A program made the position numbers and the translations under genes. A stretch of DNA of 64,000 bases from Tetmemena sp. SeJ-2015 (Eukaryota > Ciliophora > Spirotrichea > Sporadotrichida > Oxytrichidae). The DNA lies in the NCBI GenBank assembly GCA_027382625.1, contig JAJKFJ010022058.1:1-64000 (forward strand), read 5' to 3'. The notes beneath the pieces are model-generated. The model saw nothing but the letters and a program-made list of their open reading frames with translations. It was not told the DNA's origin and searched no databases. Positions 1 through 12,300 of the stretch are shown here, in pieces. Within the stretch, counting starts at the first letter, position 1. Each line of letters starts with the position of its first letter.

Positions 1-443
1 AATGCGAGTAGATAATAAGAAAAGGATTTTAAGGTGACAGTCAATGAGGTCTTGAAAAGCGGGACGGGACTTTCTACAAGCATTGCTTTTTCAAGGGATG
101 AAAATCGTTTAAACCTATTTGGGGAGACCACGGGACGGGCATGCTGGGCCATAAGAAAAAAGCTTTTCCCAAGAGAATTGTGTCAAGATATGTTATAGAC
201 TCGTGCACGACAGCTCAGACAGTAATTCTCCCAAATTTATTAAATTTCCTTATTTTAGCCAAAAAATTGAAATTTTTAAAAATTGGTGCAAATGGGGGGG
301 TCGCAGGGTGCGAATTGGCGGGGTAAAAAATTTATCTACCGAATTCCCAGGATTATTGCCTCATCCACCTAATTAAATACAGACATCTTCTTCCAGAGCT
401 GAACTTATAGTACCTATAGACCTATAAAAAGGGCAGAGTCGCC
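1..443. other. upstream region, no gene seen
   Basis: No convincing reading frame was found. The stretch is AT-rich with a few GC-rich patches such as around 60-140 and 290-325. A TATAAAAA sequence at 423-430 lies about 15 bases before the first plausible ATG of unit 1 and could be a core promoter, but nothing else supports this. Confidence 0.3.
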
Positions 444-874
444 ATGGAAAGCATAAGCAATTGGAGTGTGAATTATGTCTCGCTACAAAAACATCAGAGA
501 GCTTTGCAAAAGGATTTCATATTCAAATGTGCTAATAGTGCTGAACTAATTGTTTGAAGAAAAGTGAGATTGATGGGCAGGAAGGGAACCAACTCAAGGT
601 TGAGCAATGCAGATACTTTAAATATAAGCAAGGAAAGAGCTTGAGTTCAAAAGTTATACCTGATTGTAATTGTCTTTAAATAATTAATTAAGCGTTAAAA
701 TTAATCAAATTAAGAGTTCAAACCCCGATTACAGAAGGAGGAAATTATTTTCAGTTATTTATTTAATTTTTAAATTTTTGTATTTATCGCTGATTTTCTC
801 AATATTAATAAATGATCTTGTAGTGACTCTGCTATTCTACCTCTAAAATTACAAAGTGTTCCTGTCCAAAGCTT

Positions 875-909
875 GTCTTATTTTTATAACTCTTTCATAT
901 TTACAGCTT
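875..909. other. IES, pointer AGCTT (unit 1)
   Basis: The repeat AGCTT stands at 870-874 and 905-909. Removing 35 bases joins FLSKA to SQQLVDTLQ in frame. The segment also happens to start GT and end AG, but unit 3 has GA at the same place with the same AGCTT pair, which favours an IES over an intron. Confidence 0.75.
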
Positions 910-2496
910 AGTAATTAGTAGATACGCTACAAAATGAGTAAGATAACTGGAAGCAAAGAGTAAATATCTTGCTTAAGATCAGCCATGTGCTTTGTTTTTT
1001 GAAACAACACAAGGAGGCCATTTCATTTCTCTAAAGAGCAGAAAATATTATCCTAAGCAAGAGTTTAAGCTAAGAACAAAGTGGGAAGATAGAGCTTGTA
1101 TATTCAGAACTGGCTTATATTACTTTTATTAAAGAAAATATTTAATACTCATGAGAGGATAATTTAAAAAATAATCACTTGTGTAATTGGGATATTGTCA
1201 TTTTATTTATTCAAAGCCTTATCCTACAAAGAGAAAGCTGAATCTATTTTAGAAAAGAAAGAGAACTACTATAAATTGATGAACCTAGTGGGGAGGTTTT
1301 AAAGCTCTTAAGGAGAGCAAATGTGCGAATAAAGCAGCTTGACCACACAGCTTGCTATTTGGACTTAAAAATACAACCAGTCAATTGATATATTTAGTTA
1401 AATAAATAACTTAAAATAATTACAATATTATAAAATGAAATACTCTTTTATTAATAACCAACTTTATCAATAAAAATTAACTAAAAGAAAATTAAAAATG
1501 TTTAGTAAAAGAAAACTTATGAAATTTTTTAATTTTATTGATAAGCATGGTTCTCTCTAAACTTTGGCAACTATGTTCGAAAATTTTTAGGACTCTTTTC
1601 AATCCTCCTAAATTGTCAGATTACCCCTCAGTGATTTTGAACTTATTCTCTCAGATTATGTGCAAAGACTTTAGAAAGCATTTGATGTTGAAGACGTTGC
1701 TGCTTTAGAAAAAGAATGCCATCCTTATATTGCCCCTTTTTTAAATTTAAAAACCTTTTTTTAAAAAGATTTGAAACAAACTTTTTTTAATAATTTCTTT
1801 TTTAATTGAATATATCCAATAAAATTCTTAAGAAAAATAAAAATTTTTTTGTAAACTTTCTAATGAAGTCACTAAAAAATTTGCATTGCTTTAATCCTGT
1901 TGAGCTAAGGAACTACCTTAAATAAGCATATCAAACTATGCTAGATTTCACATCTCAAAAAAAGCCAATGATCTTGGCTGAATTCTGCATAGCTTTACTT
2001 TCAATTTTCAAACTAATTTAAAATACTGAAGAAATAACCTTCTTGTAAGGATAAGCGTCTTAACTCATTCTAAATTACTATTCCAAAACTATAATTCAGT
2101 TTATTATATATACCTCAAATCTAATTTTAAATATGACGAGGATAGCATATACTACTACTTGAAGATGTTTCCTTTTATAGAATATGATATTTAAAGGGGC
2201 TAAATGAGCATGGAGTAGCTCCTCAAATACTTTAAAGGTGCACAGCTTGCTGCAGAAATGGACATTGGATTCGATAGACAAAATTATTAATTTATAGTAC
2301 TCTAGCAGAAGATTATAAGAGAGGAATTATCCATTTAAAGATGACTTCCCCCCATACATTTACTGAAGGCTTCGAATAGAGATACAATTATTTATATTGA
2401 ATAGGCTGTGGATATACTCGAAACTAAACTAGATGTCAAAGACAAGATGAGCTTATTGAAGTATAAGCTACAAATTACCATAGTGGCTGAAAAGTA

Positions 2497-2552
2497 AAAC
2501 ACTTAAAATTTTGAACATATTTTAAACATCTTTTTGATATTTACTATGAGTA
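2497..2552. other. IES candidate, pointer AGTA (unit 1)
   Basis: AGTA at 2493-2496 and 2549-2552. Excision of 56 bases gives AEKYLQRKQQYGPED in frame. Units 2 and 3 carry the same pointer and the same 56-base length. Caution: in units 2 and 3 part of the segment reads like coding sequence in another frame. Confidence 0.55.
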
Positions 2553-2616
2553 TTTACAAAGAAAGCAGTAATATGGTCCAGAGGATATCATAAAGATGAT
2601 GAAGTATATTGACATC

Positions 2617-2667
2617 TTGGTGGAGCGGCTTATCCTATTAATCTTAATTTAGATTTTATTTTTTATC
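2617..2667. other. IES, pointer ATC (unit 1)
   Basis: ATC at 2614-2616 and 2665-2667; removal joins MMKYIDI to EENNFQVY in frame. The same junction works in units 2 and 3 although their T-runs differ in length by one base, so the interval itself is not under frame constraint. Confidence 0.65.
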
Positions 2668-3408
2668 GAGGAGAACAACTTTCAGGTGTATAGCGTGATA
2701 TTGAAGATCTAACTGTTTTGCAAGTAAAAAGGAATGAGAGAAAATGAGATCAGATACATCATTAAACAGAGAGATACAGATGTTTCAGGAGGAATCACTT
2801 AGTTAAGCCCTAAGCTGTTATAGATGAAATTTGATAAAAAAGAGAATTAATTAATCAATTAAAATGGAATAAAAAAGAAGAAATTAATATTACGCCAATT
2901 TGAATAATTATCACACTATTCTATTCAGCATAAATTAATATCCTTTCAACTTTTGTTTGGGAGTTCTCAGTTTAGATAAATATTTTAATCGAAACAAGTC
3001 CAGATGAAGATTATAAGTAATGAACTTGAAATATCTCGCTGCAGAGTAGTACTATGAAAATATTTTAAGAAGAAACTCATGAATAGCATTGAATAAGAAA
3101 CATATCTCAGGAGAGGGAAGAGGGGGTGATGGATCTATCAAATAATTGCCACTATACTGCTTCCATCGACACATCATTTTTAACTGATGATCGATTTTAA
3201 AAAAATTCTTCTCCATATCTGATAAGAAAGTATTTTTTTTAAGTAACCCTTAAGATCTTTAATAAATAAGAAAGATTGTTTTTTAAAAAATTAGATTGTT
3301 AAAGATCAATGCAAAGTTTAAAATTGCAATGTATGATCTCAAAAATGAGAAGATTACTGCCGAATAAACTTTGAAGTATTTTGATGAACTAGAGAAAGAA
3401 GTGAAAGA

Positions 3409-3442
3409 GTCTGCATATAAATATTTTTGATAATTTTTAAGA
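3409..3442. other. IES, pointer AAGA (unit 1)
   Basis: AAGA at 3405-3408 and 3439-3442. Removing 34 bases gives EKEVKDQKIEENENLLL in frame. The same pointer is used at this site in units 2 and 3. Confidence 0.7.
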
Positions 3443-3508
3443 CTAAAAGATAGAAGAGAATGAGAATCTTCTTTTAAGAGAAATAGATAGATTTAAAGCT
3501 AAAGTATG

Positions 3509-3540
3509 TCTTATATTTTTATTTCAAGTATTAATTTATG
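3509..3540. other. IES, pointer TATG (unit 1)
   Basis: TATG at 3505-3508 and 3537-3540; removal gives FKAKVWLRIGEKEKALALL in frame. Units 2 and 3 use ATG here. Confidence 0.7.
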
Positions 3541-3673
3541 GCTAAGAATAGGTGAAAAAGAAAAAGCTTTAGCACTATTATCAGAAATAGAAAAGCATTT
3601 TTTGTAACTAAAACAAATTAATCAACTCAATGAAGTTAAAGAGGTTTCTTTAGTCAGTCTCTGGGTTAAGATG

Positions 3674-3738
3674 ATATGTTTTAGCAATTATTTTTAACGC
3701 TTTTTAATAAAGCATTATTTTATAGAAATTTTAAGATG
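3674..3738. other. IES, pointer AAGATG (unit 1)
   Basis: AAGATG at 3668-3673 and 3733-3738; excision of 65 bases gives LWVKMAEIEFELIVL in frame. The six-base pointer is identical in units 1-3, while the IES lengths are 65, about 3571 and 73 bases. Confidence 0.8.
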
Positions 3739-3770
3739 GCCGAAATTGAATTTGAACTTATAGTCTTAAT

Positions 3771-3847
3771 ATTTTAATTTATAATATTTAAAATCCAATA
3801 TAACAATTATAAAAAATGACTCAATGCTATGAAATTGAATACTTAAT
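3771..3847. other. IES, pointer CTTAAT (unit 1)
   Basis: CTTAAT at 3765-3770 and 3842-3847; removal of 77 bases gives ELIVLIFNKDEEAILHLQ in frame. Unit 3 uses CTTAA and also loses 77 bases. Confidence 0.75.
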
Positions 3848-4074
3848 CTTTAATAAAGATGAAGAAGCAATTTTGCACCTCTAGAAGGTTAAGGAAACTC
3901 GTCTTCTCAATAATTTGCATCCTAAGACTTTAGCTATTTTTCACATTTTTAAATATATAAGCCAGATTGGAGCTGTTGACTGTTAAAGAGGCTGAGTTGC
4001 AATCAATGTCCACTTTGGATAAGCTTAAAACGAGAAGACCCACTCTATTTTATTCTGCAGCAGCTGCTCTTGGA

Positions 4075-4110
4075 TTTTAATTATTTTTTTATTTACCGCA
4101 GTTTGTGGAG
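4075..4110. other. IES, pointer TGGA, inside the membrane anchor (unit 1)
   Basis: TGGA at 4071-4074 and 4107-4110. Excision creates the hydrophobic C-terminus FYSAAAALGVAAIIIL followed by QKRR and TGA. Without excision the frame runs past this stop and the anchor is lost. Confidence 0.8.
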
Positions 4111-4146
4111 TAGCTGCAATCATTATCCTTCAAAAGAGAAGATGAG

Positions 4147-5448
4147 TGCTTGAGGAAATAAAATAGAAGATTTCAAGTTTAATTTCAATTGCTATTTTTT
4201 TAAAGATTAAATTTTAAACAAATGTTACCTGTAATATTAAGCTTTAAGATTTATCAAGTTAGTGCATTGCTTAAATTTCTATTTATAAAATTTTGAAAAT
4301 TTTTTGATTATTTTGATATTTGAGTTGCCAATATATTTTAGTTTTTTTGGGAATAAATTTATTATGTTAGCTTATTTGTGTTATTTCATCTTTCCATAAG
4401 CTAATGAGAGATTAAATAAGTAATGCAAAGTTCGATTATCATAAAATTTATACCTGATGTTATCTTTCGAAAGAATTACATCTTTTATTGTTTAAATTGT
4501 GATTATGATTTTAATCTCTAATTATATCTATTACCTCTAATTACTCATTCTAGTGATTGAATAATGTAAAATAAATTTAGGCCGTTTTATAAAATAATAT
4601 TTACTAAATGAAAAAACTATTATAGAGAAAGAAAGTTTTAAATCAATAAATCAATAATATAATGTTCATAAACTAATTTACACTAAATAGACTAATTATG
4701 CAAAGAGAATTTATAAAAAGTTTAGGCAATCATTCAATTATTTATGACCAAATTATGAATGATACAGAAAATTTTATAAATTAATTTCATTCACTCATTT
4801 AAATTGAACATTGAATCTGAATCTTTAAACTTATTTTATATTCAGATAAATCTTTGAAAGAATATCAAAAGTTTAAAATTAATTGTTTCGTGTTGCTATA
4901 ATTTATAAAATTTGTCAAAATTAGCAAAAAGCGAAAAATTACAGCAAAGATAACCTTAACAGACAATGTATTTAAGTTTACTCAAACTAATTATAGGTAA
5001 AATACGAATAGATGATATCTGGTTTTTAAATTACTTATTGACTTCTAATTGCAAGACAAAGTTAAATAAGTTTACTAAAATAATTAAATCAGATAATTAA
5101 TGGCACTCTAAAAGTCATCGCTTTTCTAATAAACATTGAGAAACATGAGATCCACTTTTCCTCATCCCCGAAAACTCAATCTCAAATCGCAGGAATAAAA
5201 TTAGATGGTGATAAATACAAACTATTATATCATGAGGATGAATTTCAGCCATTCAAAGAAATACTATGCCAAGTAAAGGAAGATATTTATTGAAAATAAA
5301 GACATGCATGTATATGAGAAATATATCAGTTGCACTCCGGAAATAAAATGAGGATAACAAATACTTACATATATTCACGTTCTATGTTTTGTTCGTATTT
5401 CATCTTGTAATTAAATAGATCTTCTTTTCCCACAGTTGTATTTACATA
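4147..5448. other. spacer between unit 1 and unit 2
   Basis: AT-rich spacer without a supported gene. The part from about 4780 to 5448 is repeated at about 26630-27290 upstream of unit 3, so it belongs to the duplicated unit as 5' flank. Confidence 0.6.
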
Positions 5449-6195
5449 TTAAGACAATAGAATTGCAATTGCAAAATTTATATCGTAAAATAATCTTTGA
5501 TACATGTCGCTTTGTTCAGTGTCTGTTGGTGAAGAGAGTTCTACTTTCTAATTATAATTGCTTTAATTACTTATCCAATTTAGTAGCTGATGGCAGTTTT
5601 AATTAAAGTTTAAGAATTGATTGGATTGTAATCAAATTGAACACATTGTCATCTACTACTAATATCTGAAAATCTAAAAAGGGTTTTTGAAAAGTTTGAA
5701 ATTAATAGATAAAAGACAATAAGTTTGACATTAAAAATTAGGTATAAACACCTAAGATGAAGTAAAACTCCATCTTTAAAAATTTTGAAACTAGCCAATC
5801 AGAGACTTAATAAATAGAAATTATTAAGCAAAGACAGAGTCTCTGATTGGCTAGTTTCAAAATTTTTAAAGATGGAGTTTTACTTCATCTTAGGTGTTTA
5901 TACCTAATTTTTAATGTCAAACTTATTGTCTTTTATCTATTAATTTCAAACTTTTCAAAAACCCTTTTTAGATTTCAGATATTAGTAGTAGATGACAATG
6001 TGTTCAATTTGATTACAATCCAATCAATTCTTAAACTTTAATTAAAACTGCCATCAGCTACTAAATTGGATAAGTAATTAAAGCAATTATAATTAGAAAG
6101 TAGAACTCTCTTCACCAACAGACACTGAACAAAGCGACATGTATCAAAGATTATTTTACGATATAAATTTTGCAATTGCAATTCTATTGTCTTAA
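5449..6195. mobile_element. near-perfect palindromic foldback element, TA target duplication
   Basis: Two arms of about 360 bases are reverse complements around a centre near 5822; I noticed only a one-base T-run difference (around 5970 against its mirror). The ends are TTAAGACAATAGAATTGC and its complement, flanked by TA at 5447-5448 and 6196-6197. The unit 3 flank (about 27275-27300) has a single TA and no insert, so the insertion is real relative to a paralogous empty site. A TA duplication fits Tc1/mariner-type or ciliate TA-bounded elements; no transposase is present. Confidence 0.85.
5847..6128 (+). pseudogene. response-regulator receiver-domain fragment inside the palindrome
   Basis: Within the right arm, read with TAA/TAG as Gln, residues FQILVVDDNVFNLITIQSIL form the first strand, acidic pocket (DD) and first helix of a two-component receiver domain, as seen in ciliate hybrid histidine kinases. 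After about 45 more residues the frame meets TGA at 6126. The phospho-acceptor Asp strand and the rest of the domain are missing. Upstream of FQILVV the frame is AT-rich and not recognisable. The left arm carries the same fragment inverted (about 5516-5797, minus strand). I infer a captured cellular gene piece. Confidence 0.6.
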
Positions 6196-6392
6196 TATTA
6201 GAAATTCACAATTACCTAATTCTTTTTGTCCCATATTTATGTATATTAATATATAAGATAAGAAAATGTAATTTCTAAAAGAATAGATTAGATTAATTTT
6301 TATATCAGAACAAATTAAAATTATTTGAGATACTCTTTTTAAGATTCATCCCTTTTAAGAAAAATCCTTTTATATAATAAATTACAACCAGA

Positions 6393-9300
6393 ATGGAATA
6401 AAATAATTAGGAGAGTGATGTTCCATAGAATACCAATTTGAAATAGAAAGTAAAGCAAATCCTTTCAGAGACTACTAATTAAAATATAATTATTCTACTT
6501 CACTTAAGAAGGCAATTAAATTGGCAGACGAAGAAGTCGATCAGTTCATCAGCAAACATCAAGCAGAATCTAAATGTATAAATGTTATGTTTAAATAATC
6601 AGCTGACTACCTTATTGAAGCGGAAATAATTAGACTAGAAGTTTACAACAAGTTTTAAATGGCTTTCAAGATAGAAGGCAAAATTTTTGCTATTGTAAAA
6701 GATTTTAAGGATAAAAAATTTAACCTTACTAAGAATGGAGAATTTCAACTCTAGTATCTTTATAAATATATTTTCTTATATGTTTTACAATTCTTTTATT
6801 ATACCCATTGAATTATTACATAAGAAATAAAGTAAAATAAAAATAACTTTACTGAAATAAAAATGACATTTGAGAATATTTTAAGGTATTTCATTAATTT
6901 TTTCTTCAAATAAGATGATATATTTTAATTAAGTTCAATTTTTAAATAAAATCTTAATTCTTCATACTTTAACAGTTAATAAATGATCTTGTAGTGATTC
7001 TGCTATTCTACCTCTTAAATTACAAAGTGTTCCTATCCAAAGCTTGTCTTATTTTTATAACTCTTTCATATTTACAGCTTAGTAATTAGTAGATACGCTA
7101 CAAAATGAGTAAGAAAACTGGAAGCAAATAGTAAACATCTTGCTTAAGATCAGTCATGTGCTTTGTTTTTTGAAACAACACAAGGAGGCCATTTCTTTAC
7201 TCGAAAGAGCGGAAAATATTATCCTAAACAAGAGTTTAAACTAAGAATAAAGTGGGAAGATAGCACTTGTATATTCAGAACTGGCTTATATTGCTTTTAT
7301 TAAAAAATGAAACAATACTCTTGATAGTATAATTTTAAAAATAATCACTTGTGTAATTGGGATATTGTCATTTTATTTATTCAAAGCCTTATCCTACAAA
7401 GAGAAAGCTGAAACTATTTTCGAAAAGAAAGAGAATTACTATCAATTGATATTTTTATATCTTTATTGATGTGGCTACCTCCAGCTGGTAGATGTGACCA
7501 ACGCGAGGTCTGCTGAAAAACCTACTGGTAATGCCTCTAGAGTCAAATGTTAATAAAATTAAGGAGCAAGTTTACCTCTTATAAGCGCATGCCTTGTTCC
7601 ACTACTGGTGTCTCAAACTTATCTGCTTCGAATTATGTCTTGCCAACCCAGAGACCTTCAGATAATCCACTCTGCTATGGAGGCCTTGAACGGCAGGGAT
7701 TTTTAGCCGCTCCTAAGTGCAATGAGTGGCAACGCCGAATTCTCTTGCTAATAGAGTCATCCTGTCACTTAGAGCAGGAACTAGACTAGAGAGTATAGAG
7801 TCGGAAACAAAAGTATCTGCAGTTTCATAAGGACTATGCCATTATTTAATATGGCAGGTAGGCATATTTAATAACCAAACTAATATAATCGAGTGGGTTT
7901 AATAATCTCAGCTCTTACTAATCCCAAATGTCTTTTCACGGATTAATTAATTTATACCCTAAAATTATAATTCTTATTTCACTATCAATTGATGAAACTC
8001 GTATGGAGATTCCAAACTTCTTAGGGATAGCTCATGTGTGAATAGACTAGCTTGACCACTCAGATTGCAATTTGGACTAAAAAATATTACGAGTCAATTG
8101 ATTTATTCAGTTAAACAAATAATATTATTTAAAATTTAAAATAAATACTAACTTTAAAAACTATTTTTTATTCTCTCTGGATATGATAATCAAACTTTTC
8201 ATTTTAAATGGACAAATCATTAAGAAAAGGTATTCAAAAGGAATTATAAATAGGTAAAAATTATTATATACTTAAACTTTATTTGATAAGCAGAGTTCTC
8301 TCAAATTTTTTGAATCATTTTTCGAAAAGTTGAAGTACTCCTTTTAATCATCCTTAATTATCAGAACGCCCCTCAATGATTTTGAAGTTATTCTCTAAGA
8401 CTATGTGCAAAGACTTTAGAAAGCATTTGATGTTGAAGATGTTGCTGCTTTAGAAAAAGAATGCCATCCTTATATTGCTCTCTACTTTCAAATTAATCAA
8501 CACATTATAGATTAGCCTTGATTAGATGATCAATATAAATATCTAAGTGGATTTCTTCTGTATATTCAGAGCTTAGAATAACAAACTAGAGATAGATTTC
8601 ATTTTCATCGTCACAACATGATCTCTAAAGCAAGGAAAGATCAAAATGGGAGATTGATTAAGCACATCCTTTGTAAATAACCTTATTTACTGCAAGCATC
8701 TAAAAACTTAGAGGTAAGTAATCCTTGAAAATTATCATCTTATTTTTATATTATTTTGAGTTTAGCTCTAATTATCACACGTTAACCGACAAACTGAAAA
8801 TTAATCCCACTTTATAGTTTGAGTGAAGGTAGATTGGGAACTCATTTATAAAATGAGATTCTTCCTACGGAGCTTCGTAAATGAGAATAGCACATAGAAT
8901 AAGACACAAGAAGATTTAAAACCCCAAAACCCCATAATATGATAAGAAAGTGAAAATAAGTTTTGTATAATTAATTACTTTATTAATACTTAAAATCATG
9001 CTAAATTTTAACCCTAAACAGGCACTCTAAAGTCTTCTAGGAAGGTGACCTTGACGTCTGTCTCATATTCTCTGAATTTTATATCTGCTTCCTCTATCAT
9101 ATAAAAATGAGTGTTAGGTTTCATAGGTTGCTTGATTATTACTTTGTTTACTAACTTTTTTTCAAAGGTTCTGAAACCTTGTCTATCTTACAGTGTCTTG
9201 TTGCGAATTATATGCATCATCTTCACTTTTCACACTAGTAGTATTCCTCGGTTTCATATCGCATTCAAGTATGATTGCAACTATAGACCAAATGTCCCCC

Positions 9301-12300
9301 TTCACTTAACCGTTGAGCCAAGTCTGTCTCTATGGGAAGTAGCCTGCAGTTCTTGCACCGATGCTTCCTCAATGTTTTCTCTTCTTACAACTCTGTTGAA
9401 GTCTATGACAGTTGCTCTGACTGGTTCAAAGTTTATCATGATGTTCTCTGGCTTGAGATCTCTGTGCACGAATCCCAACTCATGCAACTCTAACTCCATC
9501 ACTCCTCTAACGAGTCAGTGAGAATAGCAGGAAGCTAGCACTTGTTGCGCCTCGTGCTGAGAAATTCTCTTTAGTGTGATCTCCCATTAGGAAGGCGAAT
9601 GGCGATGTAATCATGATCGATAAGAACACGAGCAAGATGAAGAACGTACTAGCTCAAGTTTTTGTCCCTCGATTCTCTCAACACTGTCAGTTCGTTCGCG
9701 AACTAAGGACCTCTCTCTTCCTTCTTTTCAAATGTTTTCGTAAGGGAAGATCTTGTAAGCATCTCTTCTTGTATGATGGTGTCTCTTCGCTTCGCATCAG
9801 CAAGGTGGAGGTAATTTTGAACACTCCTCCAAAGTTACAACTCTCTCAAGCATGGAGTCTTGCTTCGAGCTAGCTGAAACTTTACTGAACCATACACTAA
9901 GGCTTCTGATTCAATGAACTCAATCTTCCTCTTCTTCTCTTCTTGCTTCCTCTTTAGTTGAAAAACCTTGTCAAGGTATCGTGAGCTTGGCCCTCTTAGC
10001 TGGCCCATTTTAAGTTTCTTTAATCCTCAAATTACGAAACTCGCCAATGTGCTTCCTTGTTGTAACTTGTTTCTTAGCTTAGGTGGTTGCCATCCCTTAA
10101 ATTCAAATTTTTTTTTTTTTTTAAATTATGAAGAGCCGCCACTTATTATTATGTATGCTGTTGCTTAGGTGCAGAGCACTCACGAGAACTTCAGAGGGCA
10201 AAAGATGTCAGTTATTGATGTTCTTCCTCTTTCTTAATTATTAGATTGCTCCATATTTATCTCTTATTTCTCTTGATTTGCTACGAATTAAGTTCAAACG
10301 CAGTTAGTAGTGCTACTAATTCCGTTGGGCAACCATGTTAGTTATATCGACATCACGAAAGGCTTGAAATAGCTTCTATTAATTTCATTGCAACGCGATT
10401 GAACTGCTATTAATTAAGTTGCAACATATTGCTACTAATTAAATTTTAAGTATAACTAGTATTAATTTAATGGAGCCACCACATATAAAAAGGAGCTCCA
10501 TCTTCACAACTTGCATCTGATTCGCTTAGTTCTCTAGCTCTATCTATTTCAGCTTGTAATCCTATAGGATCTCATTATTAAATAGTAAACGCTCTTCCGA
10601 TCTGTTCGGATCTAGATCAATAACAATAACTTTGATTTTCAAATAGGAAATCGAGTACTCGAGCAAGAATTAGTGGGAAAACTTGGAATGTTAAGCGATT
10701 AAGAGTGGAAGCGAAGAGTTTAGCAACAGGTTCCGAAGCTCTTCCGATCTAGGTACCTCACTTAGCAAGGTAAGAGGCTCTCATCCTATGGAGTAACAAT
10801 AATCTTAGTTGGTTTGTTCCTTCCGACAATGTATGGAACAAAGATCTCGTTCCTCAAAGCAATTCTTGCTGATGAGAAGAAAGCTCTCAAAAACAATCGA
10901 TGTCAACATGATGGAGAGATCCCAAACTATCCTGAGATCTCAGTCACTATATGTATGACGATGCGATTGGGAGATCGGAGGTTGCTCCTATTTCCTATCC
11001 TAACAAGGACACTTCTCACAACATAGTTGCCAGAACGAAGGGTTTTCTTTGGCGTCCCTTGCTACTGTACGTGCGAGTAACTCAAGAGATCATTGAAGAT
11101 GCAAACACCACACAGAAAGAGATTCTAAGTAGAGGAGAACGACCAAAAGAAGCAAGGAATAGTTTATCAGCGACGAATGTTTTGAGCAGCTTCAGAAGTA
11201 TCCCTACTTCTCTAGTAGTTAGAGTTTAACTGTGTAGAAGAAACCTGGCACTGCATCTACTTATTGAAGGAAGACAAGGTATTCAGGAAGCACGGAAGCA
11301 AAATACAAGCATCGAAGTGAGCAAGCGTCTATCACTATAAAAACTTAGGGACGACGAGTGCACATAGATGCGGGAGCAAGTTCGAAGATGAGGAAGCTAG
11401 GTCCATCTGGCCGCCACAACAGAAGAGAGAAGGAACCTCTTAAGAATCCCTTCTTCCAGATAAGCAAAAGTGACTTAAGTCAGTTATTAAAGTTAAGCTT
11501 AAATACTTTTTCCTAAAATATTCACTCTACCTTATCTCGCACATAACTTTGTCTTCTCTTGTTCACTCTCTTACAACTACTCACTAATAAATCCTCTGTA
11601 TCGATAGCTTAATCATGCATCAACTGATAGAGCTGCAGGTGCGGGTCCCTTAACTAAGTTCCAGCAGTAAAACTCATGCCCGTTGAACTCTGGCGAGTAT
11701 GGAACATTAAAAACAGGAGTGTGTGTTCAACTCAGCGTATGCCTTCTTCGCTTCCTCTTTGTCTTGTGTACGCTAAGGTTGTCAACGAGTAGAACGATCT
11801 TACCGTCTGTGATCTCTGTGCTCTTCCGATCTAGGAACGCAACATACTGCTCTCGCTTGATAAGATCGGAAGAGCTAAGCTTCTAATCCTGAGTCTTCGC
11901 TGATCCTGCAAGTAACGAACTTGTAGTTATATTTACTTTCTACTCGTAACTTCTATGTTATCGTGCTTCTTGTACCAACTCTTCTGCCATGAGGTGTTTT
12001 GTGTGTGAAACAGCTTCGTCAGCAACATACAACTTCAACGCATCCCTCCCACCTGAGCAGCTAGTCGTAAATATATTTCAGATTATTATAATAAAATGGC
12101 TTAGTGAAGTCTATAACGCGCTTAACTCGATTCACAGTTTTGTACGTTATGCCATTTCAACGATAGATGTTTGCTATTGTCTACGGAGAGATCTTGAGAT
12201 AAGGAAACTATTTATGGAAGATCTTCGCGCGCTACTCCAAACTGAAGTGCGCTTAGTGGCGAAGAGTTTGAGGATCAAATAAATAATTGATGTGCACATT

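Larger units (their letters stand above)
444..4146 (+). pseudogene. array unit 1: TPR-like tail-anchored protein gene, IES-interrupted and partly decayed
   Basis: Read with TAA/TAG as Gln. A diverged N-terminal block (about 444-690, with YFKYKQGKSLSSKV) matches the N-terminal blocks of the later units. It is followed by TPR-like helices (831-1155, KQHKEAISFLQRAENII), a KAE helix (about 1218-1275), the block DYVQRLQKAFDVEDVAALEK (1573-1750), the YDEDSIYYYLKMF...AAEMDIGFDR block (1862-2496), RDTDVSGG (about 2780), a coiled segment (3302-3673) and the C-terminal anchor ending LQKRR with TGA at 4144. Eight IES junctions are listed separately. A net 4-base loss near 2080-2130 relative to units 2 and 3 shifts the frame, so this copy may be dead. 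Function unknown; TPR-like repeats usually bind proteins, and the short hydrophobic C-terminus plus basic tail suggests a tail-anchored membrane protein. Confidence 0.65.
11640..12300 (-). pseudogene. TBE DDE transposase (Tc1/mariner-like), frameshifted
   Basis: Minus strand, pieces in successive frames: an HTH-like piece with FSLEQRAKIFHKQFPYLKIS (about 12185-12270); DFTKPFYYNNLKYIYDQLLR (about 12055-12150); LYVADEAVSHT with the first catalytic Asp (about 12010-12045); GKIVLLVDNLSVHKTKR with the second Asp (about 11758-11807); and FNVPYSPEFNG, the motif before the third acidic residue (about 11680-11715). The order and motifs fit the TBE 42-kDa transposase. Two adapter-like 13-mers lie between the first and second Asp blocks, and at least three frame changes occur. 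Confidence 0.65.

Noticed and set aside
710..735. GAGTTCAAACCCC, like a tRNA box B
   Set aside because: No paired stem and no upstream D-arm; it lies in a reading frame of unit 1.
2096..2281. Minus-strand ORFs at 2096-2281 and 15254-15442
   Set aside because: They are antisense shadows of the conserved AAEMDIGFDR block on the plus strand.
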